From Shewanella violacea DSS12 (GTDB lineage: Bacteria; Pseudomonadota; Gammaproteobacteria; Enterobacterales; Shewanellaceae), in assembly GCF_000091325.1 (NCBI RefSeq), contig NC_014012.1, forward strand, positions 3,666,500-3,730,499: 64,000 bases of DNA, given 5' to 3'. Position 1 is the stretch's first letter. Each line of letters opens with the position of its first letter. A program made the translations under genes and the position numbers. The notes below the pieces were generated by a model, which made no database searches, had not been told where the DNA came from, and saw nothing but the letters and a program-made list of their open reading frames with translations. This document shows, in pieces, positions 56,842-64,000 of the stretch.

Positions 56842-58950
56842 TTACTCGGCAGCAGGTGCTGACTCAGTCTTAGGCTGTGCTTCTTTCATAGAAAGACGTA
56901 CACGGCCCTGACGGTCAACTTCCATCACCTTAACTTTGACTTCTTGACCAGTCTGTAGGTAATCAGAAACGTTAGCTACACGCTCTTCAGCGATCTGAGA
57001 GATGTGAACTAAGCCATCTTTACCAGGCAAGATAGTAACGAAAGCACCGAAATCAACGATACGAACAACCTTACCGTTATAGATAGTACCGACTTCAACT
57101 TCAGCAGTGATCTCTTCGATACGACGGATAGCTTCTTTAGTCGCTTCGCCGTTAGAAGATGCAATCTTAACTGTACCGTCATCATCTAGCTCGATAGTAG
57201 TACCAGTTTCTTCTGTAAGTGCACGAATTGTAGCGCCACCTTTACCAATTACATCACGGATCTTCTCAGGGTTGATCTTGATGGTGGTAATACGTGGTGC
57301 GTGAGCTGAGATATCATCACGATGTGTACCAATAGCTTGGTCCATTACGTTAAGGATATGAACTCGAGCGCCATAAGCTTGCTGAAGTGCAATCTGCATG
57401 ATCTCTTTAGTGATACCTTCGATCTTGATATCCATCTGCAGTGCAGTGATACCATCACGAGTACCCGCAACTTTGAAGTCCATATCGCCTAAGTGATCTT
57501 CATCACCCAGAATGTCAGAAAGAACGACGAAGTCGTCACCCTCTTTAACTAGACCCATAGCGATACCGGCAACAGAAGTCTTGATTGGTACACCCGCATC
57601 CATTAACGCAAGAGAAGTACCACATACTGAAGCCATAGAGCTTGAACCGTTTGATTCAGTGATCTCAGATACTACGCGAATGCTGTATGGGAAATCTTCT
57701 GCAGAAGGCATAACTGCATTCATACCACGCCAAGCTAGCTTACCGTGACCAATTTCACGACGCTTAGGTGAGCCAACAAAACCTGTCTCGCCTACACAGT
57801 AAGGAGGGAAGTTGTAGTGCAACATAAAGCGATTAGTGTATTCGCCCATGATGCTGTCAACTTTCTGTGCATCACGCTCGGTACCTAGAGTACAAGTCAC
57901 TAGTGCTTGAGTCTCACCACGGGTAAATATCGCGCTACCGTGTGTACGTGGAAGTACACCAGCCATCACGTTAAGACCACGAACCATATCTGGCTCACGA
58001 CCATCGATACGTGGCTGACCAGCTATGATGCGACCACGTACAACTTTCTTCTCTAAGCTAGCAAGCAACTTGCCCACTTCACTTAGATCGATGTCAGCAT
58101 TCTCTTCTACCAATTTTGCAATCGCTACGCTTTTAAGTGCGTTAACCGCATCACGACGCTCGTGCTTAGTAGTGATCTGGTATGCAGCGGCAAAATCAGC
58201 CTCGGCAAGTACACGGATCTTCTCTACCAAATCAGCATCAGCAACTGGAGCAGACCAATCCCATGCAGGCTTGCCCGCTTCGGCTTTTAGCTCAGTAACG
58301 GCGTCGATAACAACTTGTAGTTGCTCATGACCATAGGCAACACTGCCTAGCATAATTTCTTCTGGCAATGAAGCTGCTTCAGACTCAACCATCAATACAG
58401 CAGCCTGAGTACCAGCAACTATTAGGTCTAGGTCACTCTCAACTAACTGACTAACTTCAGGGTTAAGTATATATTCGCCGTTGATGTAACCAACGCGTGC
58501 AACACCTAGTGGACCATTGAATGGCAAGCCAGAGATTGCTAAGGCTGCAGAAGTACCTATCATAGAGATGACATCAGGGTTGATTTCAGGATCCACAGAA
58601 ACGACTGTGATAATTACCTGAACTTCATTCTTGAAACCATTTGGGAATAGAGGACGAATAGGACGATCGATAAGACGTGCAATCAGCGTCTCACTCTCTG
58701 ATGGACGACCTTCACGCTTGAAGAAACCACCAGGGATCTTACCAGCAGCGTATGTTCTTTCCTGGTAATTCACTGTAAGAGGGAAAAAGTCGCGGCCCGG
58801 CTCTTCATATTTCTTTCCTACCACAGTAACTAAAACTGTAGTATCGCCCATACTTGCTAAAACGGCAGCATCTGCTTGACGTGCAATAACCCCAGTCTCT
58901 AGTGTGACTGTGTGCTGACCATACTCAAAACTCTTTACGATTGGATTCAC
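56842..58950 (-). CDS. pnp: Polynucleotide phosphorylase
   Basis: A 702-residue exoribonuclease starting at GTG 58950 ([17 protein letters not shown]), which matches the E. coli N-terminus MLNPIV and has AAGGA 9 nt upstream. An in-frame ATG at 58959 abuts AAGGA with no spacing, so it is unlikely. Two RNase PH-like domains (about 10-220 and 310-540), a KH domain (about 550-610; [13 protein letters not shown]) and an S1 domain (about 620-690; [16 protein letters not shown]) are in the expected order. It degrades RNA in the 3'-to-5' direction by phosphorolysis. It follows rpsO in the conserved order, although the GGDEF/EAL gene is inserted between them. Confidence 0.96.
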   Translation of the reverse strand: MNPIVKSFEYGQHTVTLETGVIARQADAAVLASMGDTTVLVTVVGKKYEEPGRDFFPLTVNYQERTYAAGKIPGGFFKREGRPSESETLIARLIDRPIRPLFPNGFKNEVQVIITVVSVDPEINPDVISMIGTSAALAISGLPFNGPLGVARVGYINGEYILNPEVSQLVESDLDLIVAGTQAAVLMVESEAASLPEEIMLGSVAYGHEQLQVVIDAVTELKAEAGKPAWDWSAPVADADLVEKIRVLAEADFAAAYQITTKHERRDAVNALKSVAIAKLVEENADIDLSEVGKLLASLEKKVVRGRIIAGQPRIDGREPDMVRGLNVMAGVLPRTHGSAIFTRGETQALVTCTLGTERDAQKVDSIMGEYTNRFMLHYNFPPYCVGETGFVGSPKRREIGHGKLAWRGMNAVMPSAEDFPYSIRVVSEITESNGSSSMASVCGTSLALMDAGVPIKTSVAGIAMGLVKEGDDFVVLSDILGDEDHLGDMDFKVAGTRDGITALQMDIKIEGITKEIMQIALQQAYGARVHILNVMDQAIGTHRDDISAHAPRITTIKINPEKIRDVIGKGGATIRALTEETGTTIELDDDGTVKIASSNGEATKEAIRRIEEITAEVEVGTIYNGKVVRIVDFGAFVTILPGKDGLVHISQIAEERVANVSDYLQTGQEVKVKVMEVDRQGRVRLSMKEAQPKTESAPAAE

Positions 58951-59133
58951 GTGAACCATTCCTTAAATTTAATTATCTTAATTACGCGCGTAAGTATACT
59001 TCATCTCTATTCAAGAGATAAAGGGCACTGATTGATGACAAAGCCGAAACTTTTCTCTAAAGTGAATATTATCAGGATTATTTTGTTATGGAATGCCTAA
59101 ATTGTTCCGTTTCTAATATCGGTTCACTGATTA

Positions 59134-61188
59134 ATGGATGAGTTAATGACTGCCAGCTTTAAATCGCTTACATGGAAACAAACTTGCCTCGTCGTTTTTT
59201 CGGCGCTTTTCTTTGCGATTGCCATTTTTATCGTCGAAATAGCCTTAGTCGGTGTCACCACCAGAGATGAACTTAAAGCATCACAGCAAGAGTTGTTAGA
59301 CTCGGTAGAGCAGCCCGCATCGAATGCCGTCTGGGCCTTAGATGATAACTTAGCCAAACAGACACTAGAGGGTGTATTAAAAGTTGCTCATGTTGGATCT
59401 GCTGTCATCGAACTTGAAGACGGCTCCATGTTCGTCTCAGTCGCCTCAGCTGTCTCTTCGCCGAATATGTTTGATCAATTAAGTAAAAATCTTTTTAGCG
59501 GTCTTAGAGAAATCTCGCGCCCCCTTTATCGTCCCCAATATAGACCCTTTAATTTCAAAGACACTGACCCACAGCTCATTGGCACCCTGACCATCTTCTA
59601 TAACACCCAGGAACTTACCGACTCGCTCTTTTTACAACTCAGATTCAGCTTAATCGCAACCTTGATCCGAGCGCTGCTTATCACTCTAGTACTTTCGATT
59701 GTTTTTCATCGTTTCTTAACTAAGCCCATTGCCGAGATCAGTGAGGCAATTGACAAGATAGATCCTGAGTCTCCCGGTGAAAACCTTCTACCAGTCTCCA
59801 AAGCCCACATGGATGACGAGCTAGGCCTAGTTACATCAAAATTTAACCAGATTCTAATTCAGTTCGGCCAGACTCAGAGTAAACTCAGAAAAATGGCCAC
59901 TCGAGATCCCCTCACAGGTTTACCTAACCGCACGTTACTACTGGAAACCGTTGCGGTTAGCATTCAGAGAGCTAGAGTACATAATCTTCAGTTTTGCATG
60001 TTGTTTATCGATCTCGATCGTTTTAAGAACGTCAACGATTCTCTGGGACACGCACTTGGCGATCAATTCCTTGTACGCATAGCTCAAGTCCTCGAGCGCG
60101 TCGTCGCAGACAAGGGGACTGTGGCGCGTCTTGGCGGAGACGAATTTGTAATATTAGCCGATGAGATATCTAGCCCAGATCAGGCTGCAGATTTTGTCGA
60201 GCATCTGTTATTTCAATTGAACTCCCCTATGCAACTCAACGAGCACACCATTCACCCTGCGGCGTCAGTGGGTATATCTATCTATCCCGATGACGGTAAG
60301 AGTGCCGAAGATCTGATCCGCCATTCGGATATCGCCATGTATAGCGCAAAGGCGGCAGGCTCGAATCAATGGGCCTTCTTCAAACAACAAATGACAGAAC
60401 GTGCAGCGGTCAGATTACGTACAGAAGCCTCCCTGCACGATGCACTAAAGAACAATGAGTTTGTGCTACATTACCAACCTAAACTCGATATCCAGACAGG
60501 TAAAGTCGTTGCATGTGAGGCGCTCATTCGTTGGCAGAAAGATGGTCGCCTGATCAGCCCCATGTCCTTTATACCTGTTGCCGAAGAAACCGGGATAATC
60601 ATACCAATAGGACGCTGGGTCATAGAACAGGCATGTAAGACTATTAAGGAGTGGCAGAATAAATATAATTTTGCACTGCCTATTGCGGTCAATGTTGCTT
60701 CACAACAATTTGAAGATCCAAGTCTGATTCCAGATATAAAACAGCTATCTCTTAGATATCAGATAAGACCTGAACTATTAGAGATAGAGATCACCGAAAC
60801 TTCCTTGATGAATGATGTAGAAAAAGCCATTACTAAGTTAGAGCAGTTGAAATCGGCAGGGTTCGGTATCGCAGTTGACGATTTCGGTACTGGCTACTCT
60901 TCATTATCCTATCTACGCCACCTTCCTATTACCACCATGAAGATCGATCGCTGTTTTGTCACTGATCTACCCAAAGAGAGTGCTATAGCCTCAACCATCT
61001 TAATGTTAGGTAAACAACTTAAACTCAATATTGTCGCGGAAGGAATTGAAAACCAGGAGCAGCTGGATTGGCTCAAAGCCAATCATTGTCAGATGGGACA
61101 AGGTTTCTTCTTCAGTAAACCTCTATCTCAGCATGATTTTGAGGAAAAATACATCAAACCACATACGGCAAGTATCAGTCAGATTTGA
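59134..61188 (+). CDS. Membrane GGDEF/EAL bifunctional c-di-GMP protein
   Basis: A 684-residue protein. A membrane helix at about 22-42 and another at about 175-195 enclose a periplasmic sensor; a HAMP-like segment follows, then GGDEF (RLGGDEFVIL) and EAL (ACEALIRWQ, with DDFGTGYSSLSYL and VAEGIENQEQ). The GGDEF motif is intact and the EAL motif is complete, so both activities are possible; the RxxD inhibitory site is not visible. ATG 59134 or 59146 could start it; GGATGAG is near the second. It is divergent from pnp and lies between pnp and rpsO. The ligand is unknown. Confidence 0.9.
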   Translation: MDELMTASFKSLTWKQTCLVVFSALFFAIAIFIVEIALVGVTTRDELKASQQELLDSVEQPASNAVWALDDNLAKQTLEGVLKVAHVGSAVIELEDGSMFVSVASAVSSPNMFDQLSKNLFSGLREISRPLYRPQYRPFNFKDTDPQLIGTLTIFYNTQELTDSLFLQLRFSLIATLIRALLITLVLSIVFHRFLTKPIAEISEAIDKIDPESPGENLLPVSKAHMDDELGLVTSKFNQILIQFGQTQSKLRKMATRDPLTGLPNRTLLLETVAVSIQRARVHNLQFCMLFIDLDRFKNVNDSLGHALGDQFLVRIAQVLERVVADKGTVARLGGDEFVILADEISSPDQAADFVEHLLFQLNSPMQLNEHTIHPAASVGISIYPDDGKSAEDLIRHSDIAMYSAKAAGSNQWAFFKQQMTERAAVRLRTEASLHDALKNNEFVLHYQPKLDIQTGKVVACEALIRWQKDGRLISPMSFIPVAEETGIIIPIGRWVIEQACKTIKEWQNKYNFALPIAVNVASQQFEDPSLIPDIKQLSLRYQIRPELLEIEITETSLMNDVEKAITKLEQLKSAGFGIAVDDFGTGYSSLSYLRHLPITTMKIDRCFVTDLPKESAIASTILMLGKQLKLNIVAEGIENQEQLDWLKANHCQMGQGFFFSKPLSQHDFEEKYIKPHTASISQI

Positions 61189-61223
61189 TTCTAGGTATGG
61201 TTTTCACGACGGAGCTTGTTCGA

Positions 61224-61251
61224 GCGGTAAGCGGTAAGCGGTAAGCGGTAA
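61224..61251. repeat. (GCGGTAA)4 heptanucleotide array
   Basis: Four perfect units 36 bp after the GGDEF/EAL stop codon. The third heptamer array in this window. Confidence 0.9.
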
Positions 61252-61402
61252 GTGAATTTAGAACGAGATGAGCTAAGAGTAAATCAAAATTATCATGTTG
61301 AACTCTATATCACAGAGTTCTCAATCCACCTTTCAAATCGAAGCTATCTTAAAGCTTTCTCGGCCTTTTCTTATACCTTAAAACTGCTTTTCTACAGGCA
61401 AT

Positions 61403-61426
61403 AAAAAAGGAGGCCTAAGCCTCCTT
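61403..61426 (-). terminator. Rho-independent terminator after rpsO
   Basis: AAGGAGGC (61407-61414), loop CTAA, GCCTCCTT (61419-61426). On the minus strand followed by TTTTTTA. It is 22 bp after the rpsO stop. Confidence 0.93.
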
Positions 61427-61447
61427 ATCCAGGTTTAATCGTTAAAA

Positions 61448-61717
61448 TTAACGACGTAGACCTAGCTTCTTGATTAGTTCCTGGTAACGAACATTTTCAG
61501 TACGCTTTAGGTATGCAAGAAGTTTACGACGTGTGCTAACCATACGTAGTAGACCACGACGAGAGTGATGATCGTGGATGTGCTGCTTGAAATGGCCTTG
61601 TAGATGGTTAATCTGAGCAGTCAAAAGAGCAACTTGAACTTCAGAAGAACCTGTATCGTTTTCACAACGACCGAAGTCAGCTAGGATTTTTGCAGTTTGT
61701 TCAGCATTTAGTGACAT
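61448..61717 (-). CDS. rpsO: Ribosomal protein S15
   Basis: An 89-residue protein, the exact S15 length. [46 protein letters not shown] is the S15 signature, ending in [19 protein letters not shown]. It is a primary binder of 16S rRNA in the 30S subunit. GGAGAG precedes ATG 61717. It follows truB after 198 bp and is closed by its own terminator, so pnp must be transcribed from a separate promoter. Confidence 0.98.
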   Translation of the reverse strand: MSLNAEQTAKILADFGRCENDTGSSEVQVALLTAQINHLQGHFKQHIHDHHSRRGLLRMVSTRRKLLAYLKRTENVRYQELIKKLGLRR

Positions 61718-61915
61718 TGTGTCTCTCCAAATAATGCATTAATAAATCTTTAGCCGATCACTAACTCAGCTAAAGTGAGCGCGGAATTTTACCCATTTAC
61801 TGCGACAAACGCAACAAATAAAGTTTAGATAACCGCTAATAGATTAGATCTAAGATAGGAGCTTACTTTAAGAGCGGGTACTATGACTTACTCCCGCTTT
61901 TTCTAGACAGCCTAG

Positions 61916-62878
61916 CTAGACTGTTTCTAAGGGCTCTCTAAGTACGATGAGTCGCTTAGGTGCCAGCAGACCATCATCATTGATTGAACCAATACCGACG
62001 AACTTATGCTCTTCACCTATAGTGATCCGCACCAGCTCTCCATCGGCTAACTGACAGCCACCTGGATTTTGAACTGGGTTACCATTCATTAGATAAGGTG
62101 CGACAGTGTCGGCTAAGTTGATTTCTTGAAACTTACTGACCGCCGAATCCATAGGCAACAATAGCTCATCCAGCATAGCTTTAGCATCAGCGCCTTCGGC
62201 CTCAGCTTTTTCAACCATCTCATTGAGCTCAGTCAAGCTTACGATGCGATCATAAGGGTAGTCTGCAACTTGAGTACGCCTAAGCATTATCACATGAGCG
62301 CCACAGCCCAACATCTCACCAAGATCATCTGTGATGGTACGAATATAGGTTCCCTTTGAACAATGTATGTCTAAGGTCAGTTCATCGCCTTCTAAAGAGA
62401 TAAAATTCAGTTCAAATACAGTGATGGGTCTGGCTTCTCTGGGCACTTCTATGCCTTCACGGGCATACTTATAAAGGGGCTGGCCCTTATGCTTGAGCGC
62501 CGAGAACATGGAAGGCACCTGCATCGTCTCACCACGAAAATAATCCAGAGACTCCATCAGTAATTCTTGGGTGAAATCCAGAGGACGAGTCTGCACCACT
62601 TCACCATCTGAATCACTAGTATCTGTGCGTACGCCTAGTTTAGCCGTGACCAGATATCGCTTATCTGCATCGAGAAGATGCTGGGAAAATTTGGTAGCTT
62701 CACCCAGGCATATAGGTAACATACCTGTGGCTAATGGATCTAAGGCGCCAGTATGACCCGCTTTATTGGCATCGAAAAGCCGCTTTACCCTTTGCAGAGC
62801 AAAGTTAGAGCTCATTCCGGTCTCTTTATCTAAGAGAAGGATCCCATCAATGAAGCGACCACGCTGACGACGACCCAT
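61916..62878 (-). CDS. truB: TruB, tRNA pseudouridine-55 synthase
   Basis: A 320-residue protein with the TruB signature [24 protein letters not shown]; catalytic aspartate D47. The C-terminal PUA-like part ([21 protein letters not shown]) is present. It makes the T-loop pseudouridine of tRNAs. Its ATG overlaps the stop codon of rbfA by one base (TAATG), so translation is coupled. Confidence 0.97.
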   Translation of the reverse strand: MGRRQRGRFIDGILLLDKETGMSSNFALQRVKRLFDANKAGHTGALDPLATGMLPICLGEATKFSQHLLDADKRYLVTAKLGVRTDTSDSDGEVVQTRPLDFTQELLMESLDYFRGETMQVPSMFSALKHKGQPLYKYAREGIEVPREARPITVFELNFISLEGDELTLDIHCSKGTYIRTITDDLGEMLGCGAHVIMLRRTQVADYPYDRIVSLTELNEMVEKAEAEGADAKAMLDELLLPMDSAVSKFQEINLADTVAPYLMNGNPVQNPGGCQLADGELVRITIGEEHKFVGIGSINDDGLLAPKRLIVLREPLETV

Positions 62879-63300
62879 TAGTCCTCACCCTGCTGATCTT
62901 TATCTTCACCTTGTTCATCACGGTTGGCTTGTTTCTGCTTAGCTTCGTCGTTATGAATGACACGCGTAACTAGGTTGGACATACGCATACCTTCAACCAA
63001 TGACGCATCATAGATGAATCTAAGTTCAGGCATGACTCGCAATTTCATACGCCCTGCTACCAAAGAACGTATGTAGCCAGCTGCGCTACTTAGGGCTTCA
63101 AGCTTCACAGCCACTATCTTCTCATCTTCTTCGAAGAAGGTGACAAAAACCTTGGCGTAGCTCAGATCGCGAGATACTTCCACATCATTGACAGTTACCA
63201 TGCCTACGCGAGGATCTTTGATATCGCGATGCAATACTTGCGCTAACTCTTGTTGTAATTGTTGCCCGATACGGCGTGTACGACTAAATTCTTTTGCCAT
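62878..63300 (-). CDS. rbfA: RbfA, 30S ribosome-binding factor
   Basis: A 140-residue protein. [50 protein letters not shown] and [18 protein letters not shown] are the RbfA landmarks. The tail is charged ([13 protein letters not shown]) and longer than the core. It assists 16S rRNA maturation and cold-growth. It lies between infB and truB. Confidence 0.97.
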   Translation of the reverse strand: MAKEFSRTRRIGQQLQQELAQVLHRDIKDPRVGMVTVNDVEVSRDLSYAKVFVTFFEEDEKIVAVKLEALSSAAGYIRSLVAGRMKLRVMPELRFIYDASLVEGMRMSNLVTRVIHNDEAKQKQANRDEQGEDKDQQGED

Positions 63301-63335
63301 GATAATTGGCCTTAATATTTTATTCTGCTATAAAC

Positions 63336-63359
63336 AAAAAGGGCGGCTTTCGCCGCCCT
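63336..63359 (-). terminator. Intrinsic terminator between infB and rbfA
   Basis: AGGGCGGC (63340-63347), loop TTTC, GCCGCCCT (63352-63359). On the minus strand the loop is GAAA and the stem is followed by TTTTTG. It lies 9-32 bp after the infB stop and before rbfA. Confidence 0.88.
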
Positions 63360-63367
63360 ATTACGCT

Positions 63368-64000
63368 TTACGCTTCTAAGGAGCGAGCAATCTCAATGGT
63401 TTCGAAGACCTCTATCTGATCGCCTACTCTGACGTCATTATAGTTCTTCACACCGATACCACATTCCATACCGTTACGTACATCAGCTACATCATCTTTG
63501 AAACGACGCAGTGATTCTAGCTCACCTTCGTAGATAACGATGTTTTCACGTAATACGCGGATTGGAGCGCTCTTCTTGATGGTACCTTCAGTAACCATAC
63601 AACCGGCAATTGCGCCAATCTTAGGAGACTTAAACACATCACGAACTTCAGCAAGACCGAGAATCACTTGCTTGAACTCAGGAGCTAGCAGGCCACTCAT
63701 CGCGTCTCTGACTTCATCTATCAAGTTATAGATAACGCTGTAGTAACGAAGATCGACGCTTTCGCTGTCGATAACCTTACGCGCTTGTGCATCGGCACGA
63801 ATGTTGAAACCGATCATGATAGCGTTCGAAGCTGAGGCCAATGACGCATCAGTTTCAGTTAAACCACCGACACCACGTGCGATAATATTAACCTTAACTT
63901 CATCGGTAGACAGCTTGTTGAGCGAGTCAGCGATAGCCTCGAGTGAACCTTGTACATCGGCCTTAAGCACGATATTAAGTTCCTCAACTACGCCTTCAGT
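63368..64000 (-). CDS. infB: Translation initiation factor IF-2, C-terminal part only
   Basis: The frame is open to the right edge of the window, giving the C-terminal 210 residues of IF-2. It shows [33 protein letters not shown] and the final domain [23 protein letters not shown]...[11 protein letters not shown]-2 recruits initiator tRNA to the 30S subunit. It is followed by rbfA in the conserved order. The N-terminal and GTPase domains are outside the window. Confidence 0.96.
   Translation of the reverse strand, partial: TEGVVEELNIVLKADVQGSLEAIADSLNKLSTDEVKVNIIARGVGGLTETDASLASASNAIMIGFNIRADAQARKVIDSESVDLRYYSVIYNLIDEVRDAMSGLLAPEFKQVILGLAEVRDVFKSPKIGAIAGCMVTEGTIKKSAPIRVLRENIVIYEGELESLRRFKDDVADVRNGMECGIGVKNYNDVRVGDQIEVFETIEIARSLEA

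Noticed and set aside
1..64000. tRNA, rRNA and CRISPR
   Set aside because: I scanned for cloverleaf-like and regularly spaced direct repeats and saw none; weak candidates near 36.2 kb do not fold as tRNA.

Overview
The window looks like a chromosomal segment of a marine, facultatively anaerobic gammaproteobacterium, most likely Shewanella. The main reason is a complete trimethylamine N-oxide (TMAO) respiration locus (torECAD with torS, torT and torR). It sits beside ubiUVT genes for oxygen-independent ubiquinone synthesis, Reg_prop and GGDEF/EAL signalling proteins, a deo/nupC/tsx nucleoside block, and the conserved infB-rbfA-truB-rpsO-pnp-nlpI housekeeping order. No rRNA, tRNA or CRISPR array was seen.

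Layout. 0-2.3 kb: ubiT (partial, minus) divergent from ubiU and ubiV. 2.3-3.0 kb: non-coding DNA with a 110-bp tandem duplication. 3.0-12.1 kb: an Aer-like receptor, a YjiH-type membrane protein, a large hybrid-like sensor kinase, a CBS protein and a purine permease. 12.4-25.6 kb: the TMAO locus. TorR-box-like decamers precede torE-torC-torA-torD; a class 1A dihydroorotate dehydrogenase and a DEAD-box helicase follow; torS, torT and torR lie in alternating orientations. Between torC and torA a 92-bp unit is tandemly repeated, and each copy carries a 24-codon mini-ORF with its own ribosome-binding site.

25.8-36.7 kb is an accessory stretch: a small PilZ protein, an orphan periplasmic binding protein, a small membrane protein split by a U-UUU-UUA slippery heptamer, a methyltransferase, a secreted metalloprotease, small exported proteins, and long AT-rich gaps with short tandem repeats. 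36.7-43.9 kb: radA, a large PilZ protein, an alpha/beta hydrolase, serB and ytjB/ahpA. 44.0-45.2 kb: an IS3-family element whose orfA has a 1-nt frameshift.

45.4-52.8 kb is a nucleoside uptake and catabolism block on the minus strand (nupC, tsx/ompK, deoC, deoA, deoB, deoD) with CRP-like sites. Nucleosides enter through Tsx and NupC and are phosphorolysed by DeoA and DeoD. DeoB converts the pentose-1-phosphate, and DeoC cleaves deoxyribose-5-phosphate. 53-64 kb: a TatD-family nuclease, prfC, nlpI, pnp, a GGDEF/EAL protein, rpsO, truB, rbfA and the 3' end of infB.

All functional calls rest on reading motifs, lengths and gene order by eye; no database search was run.
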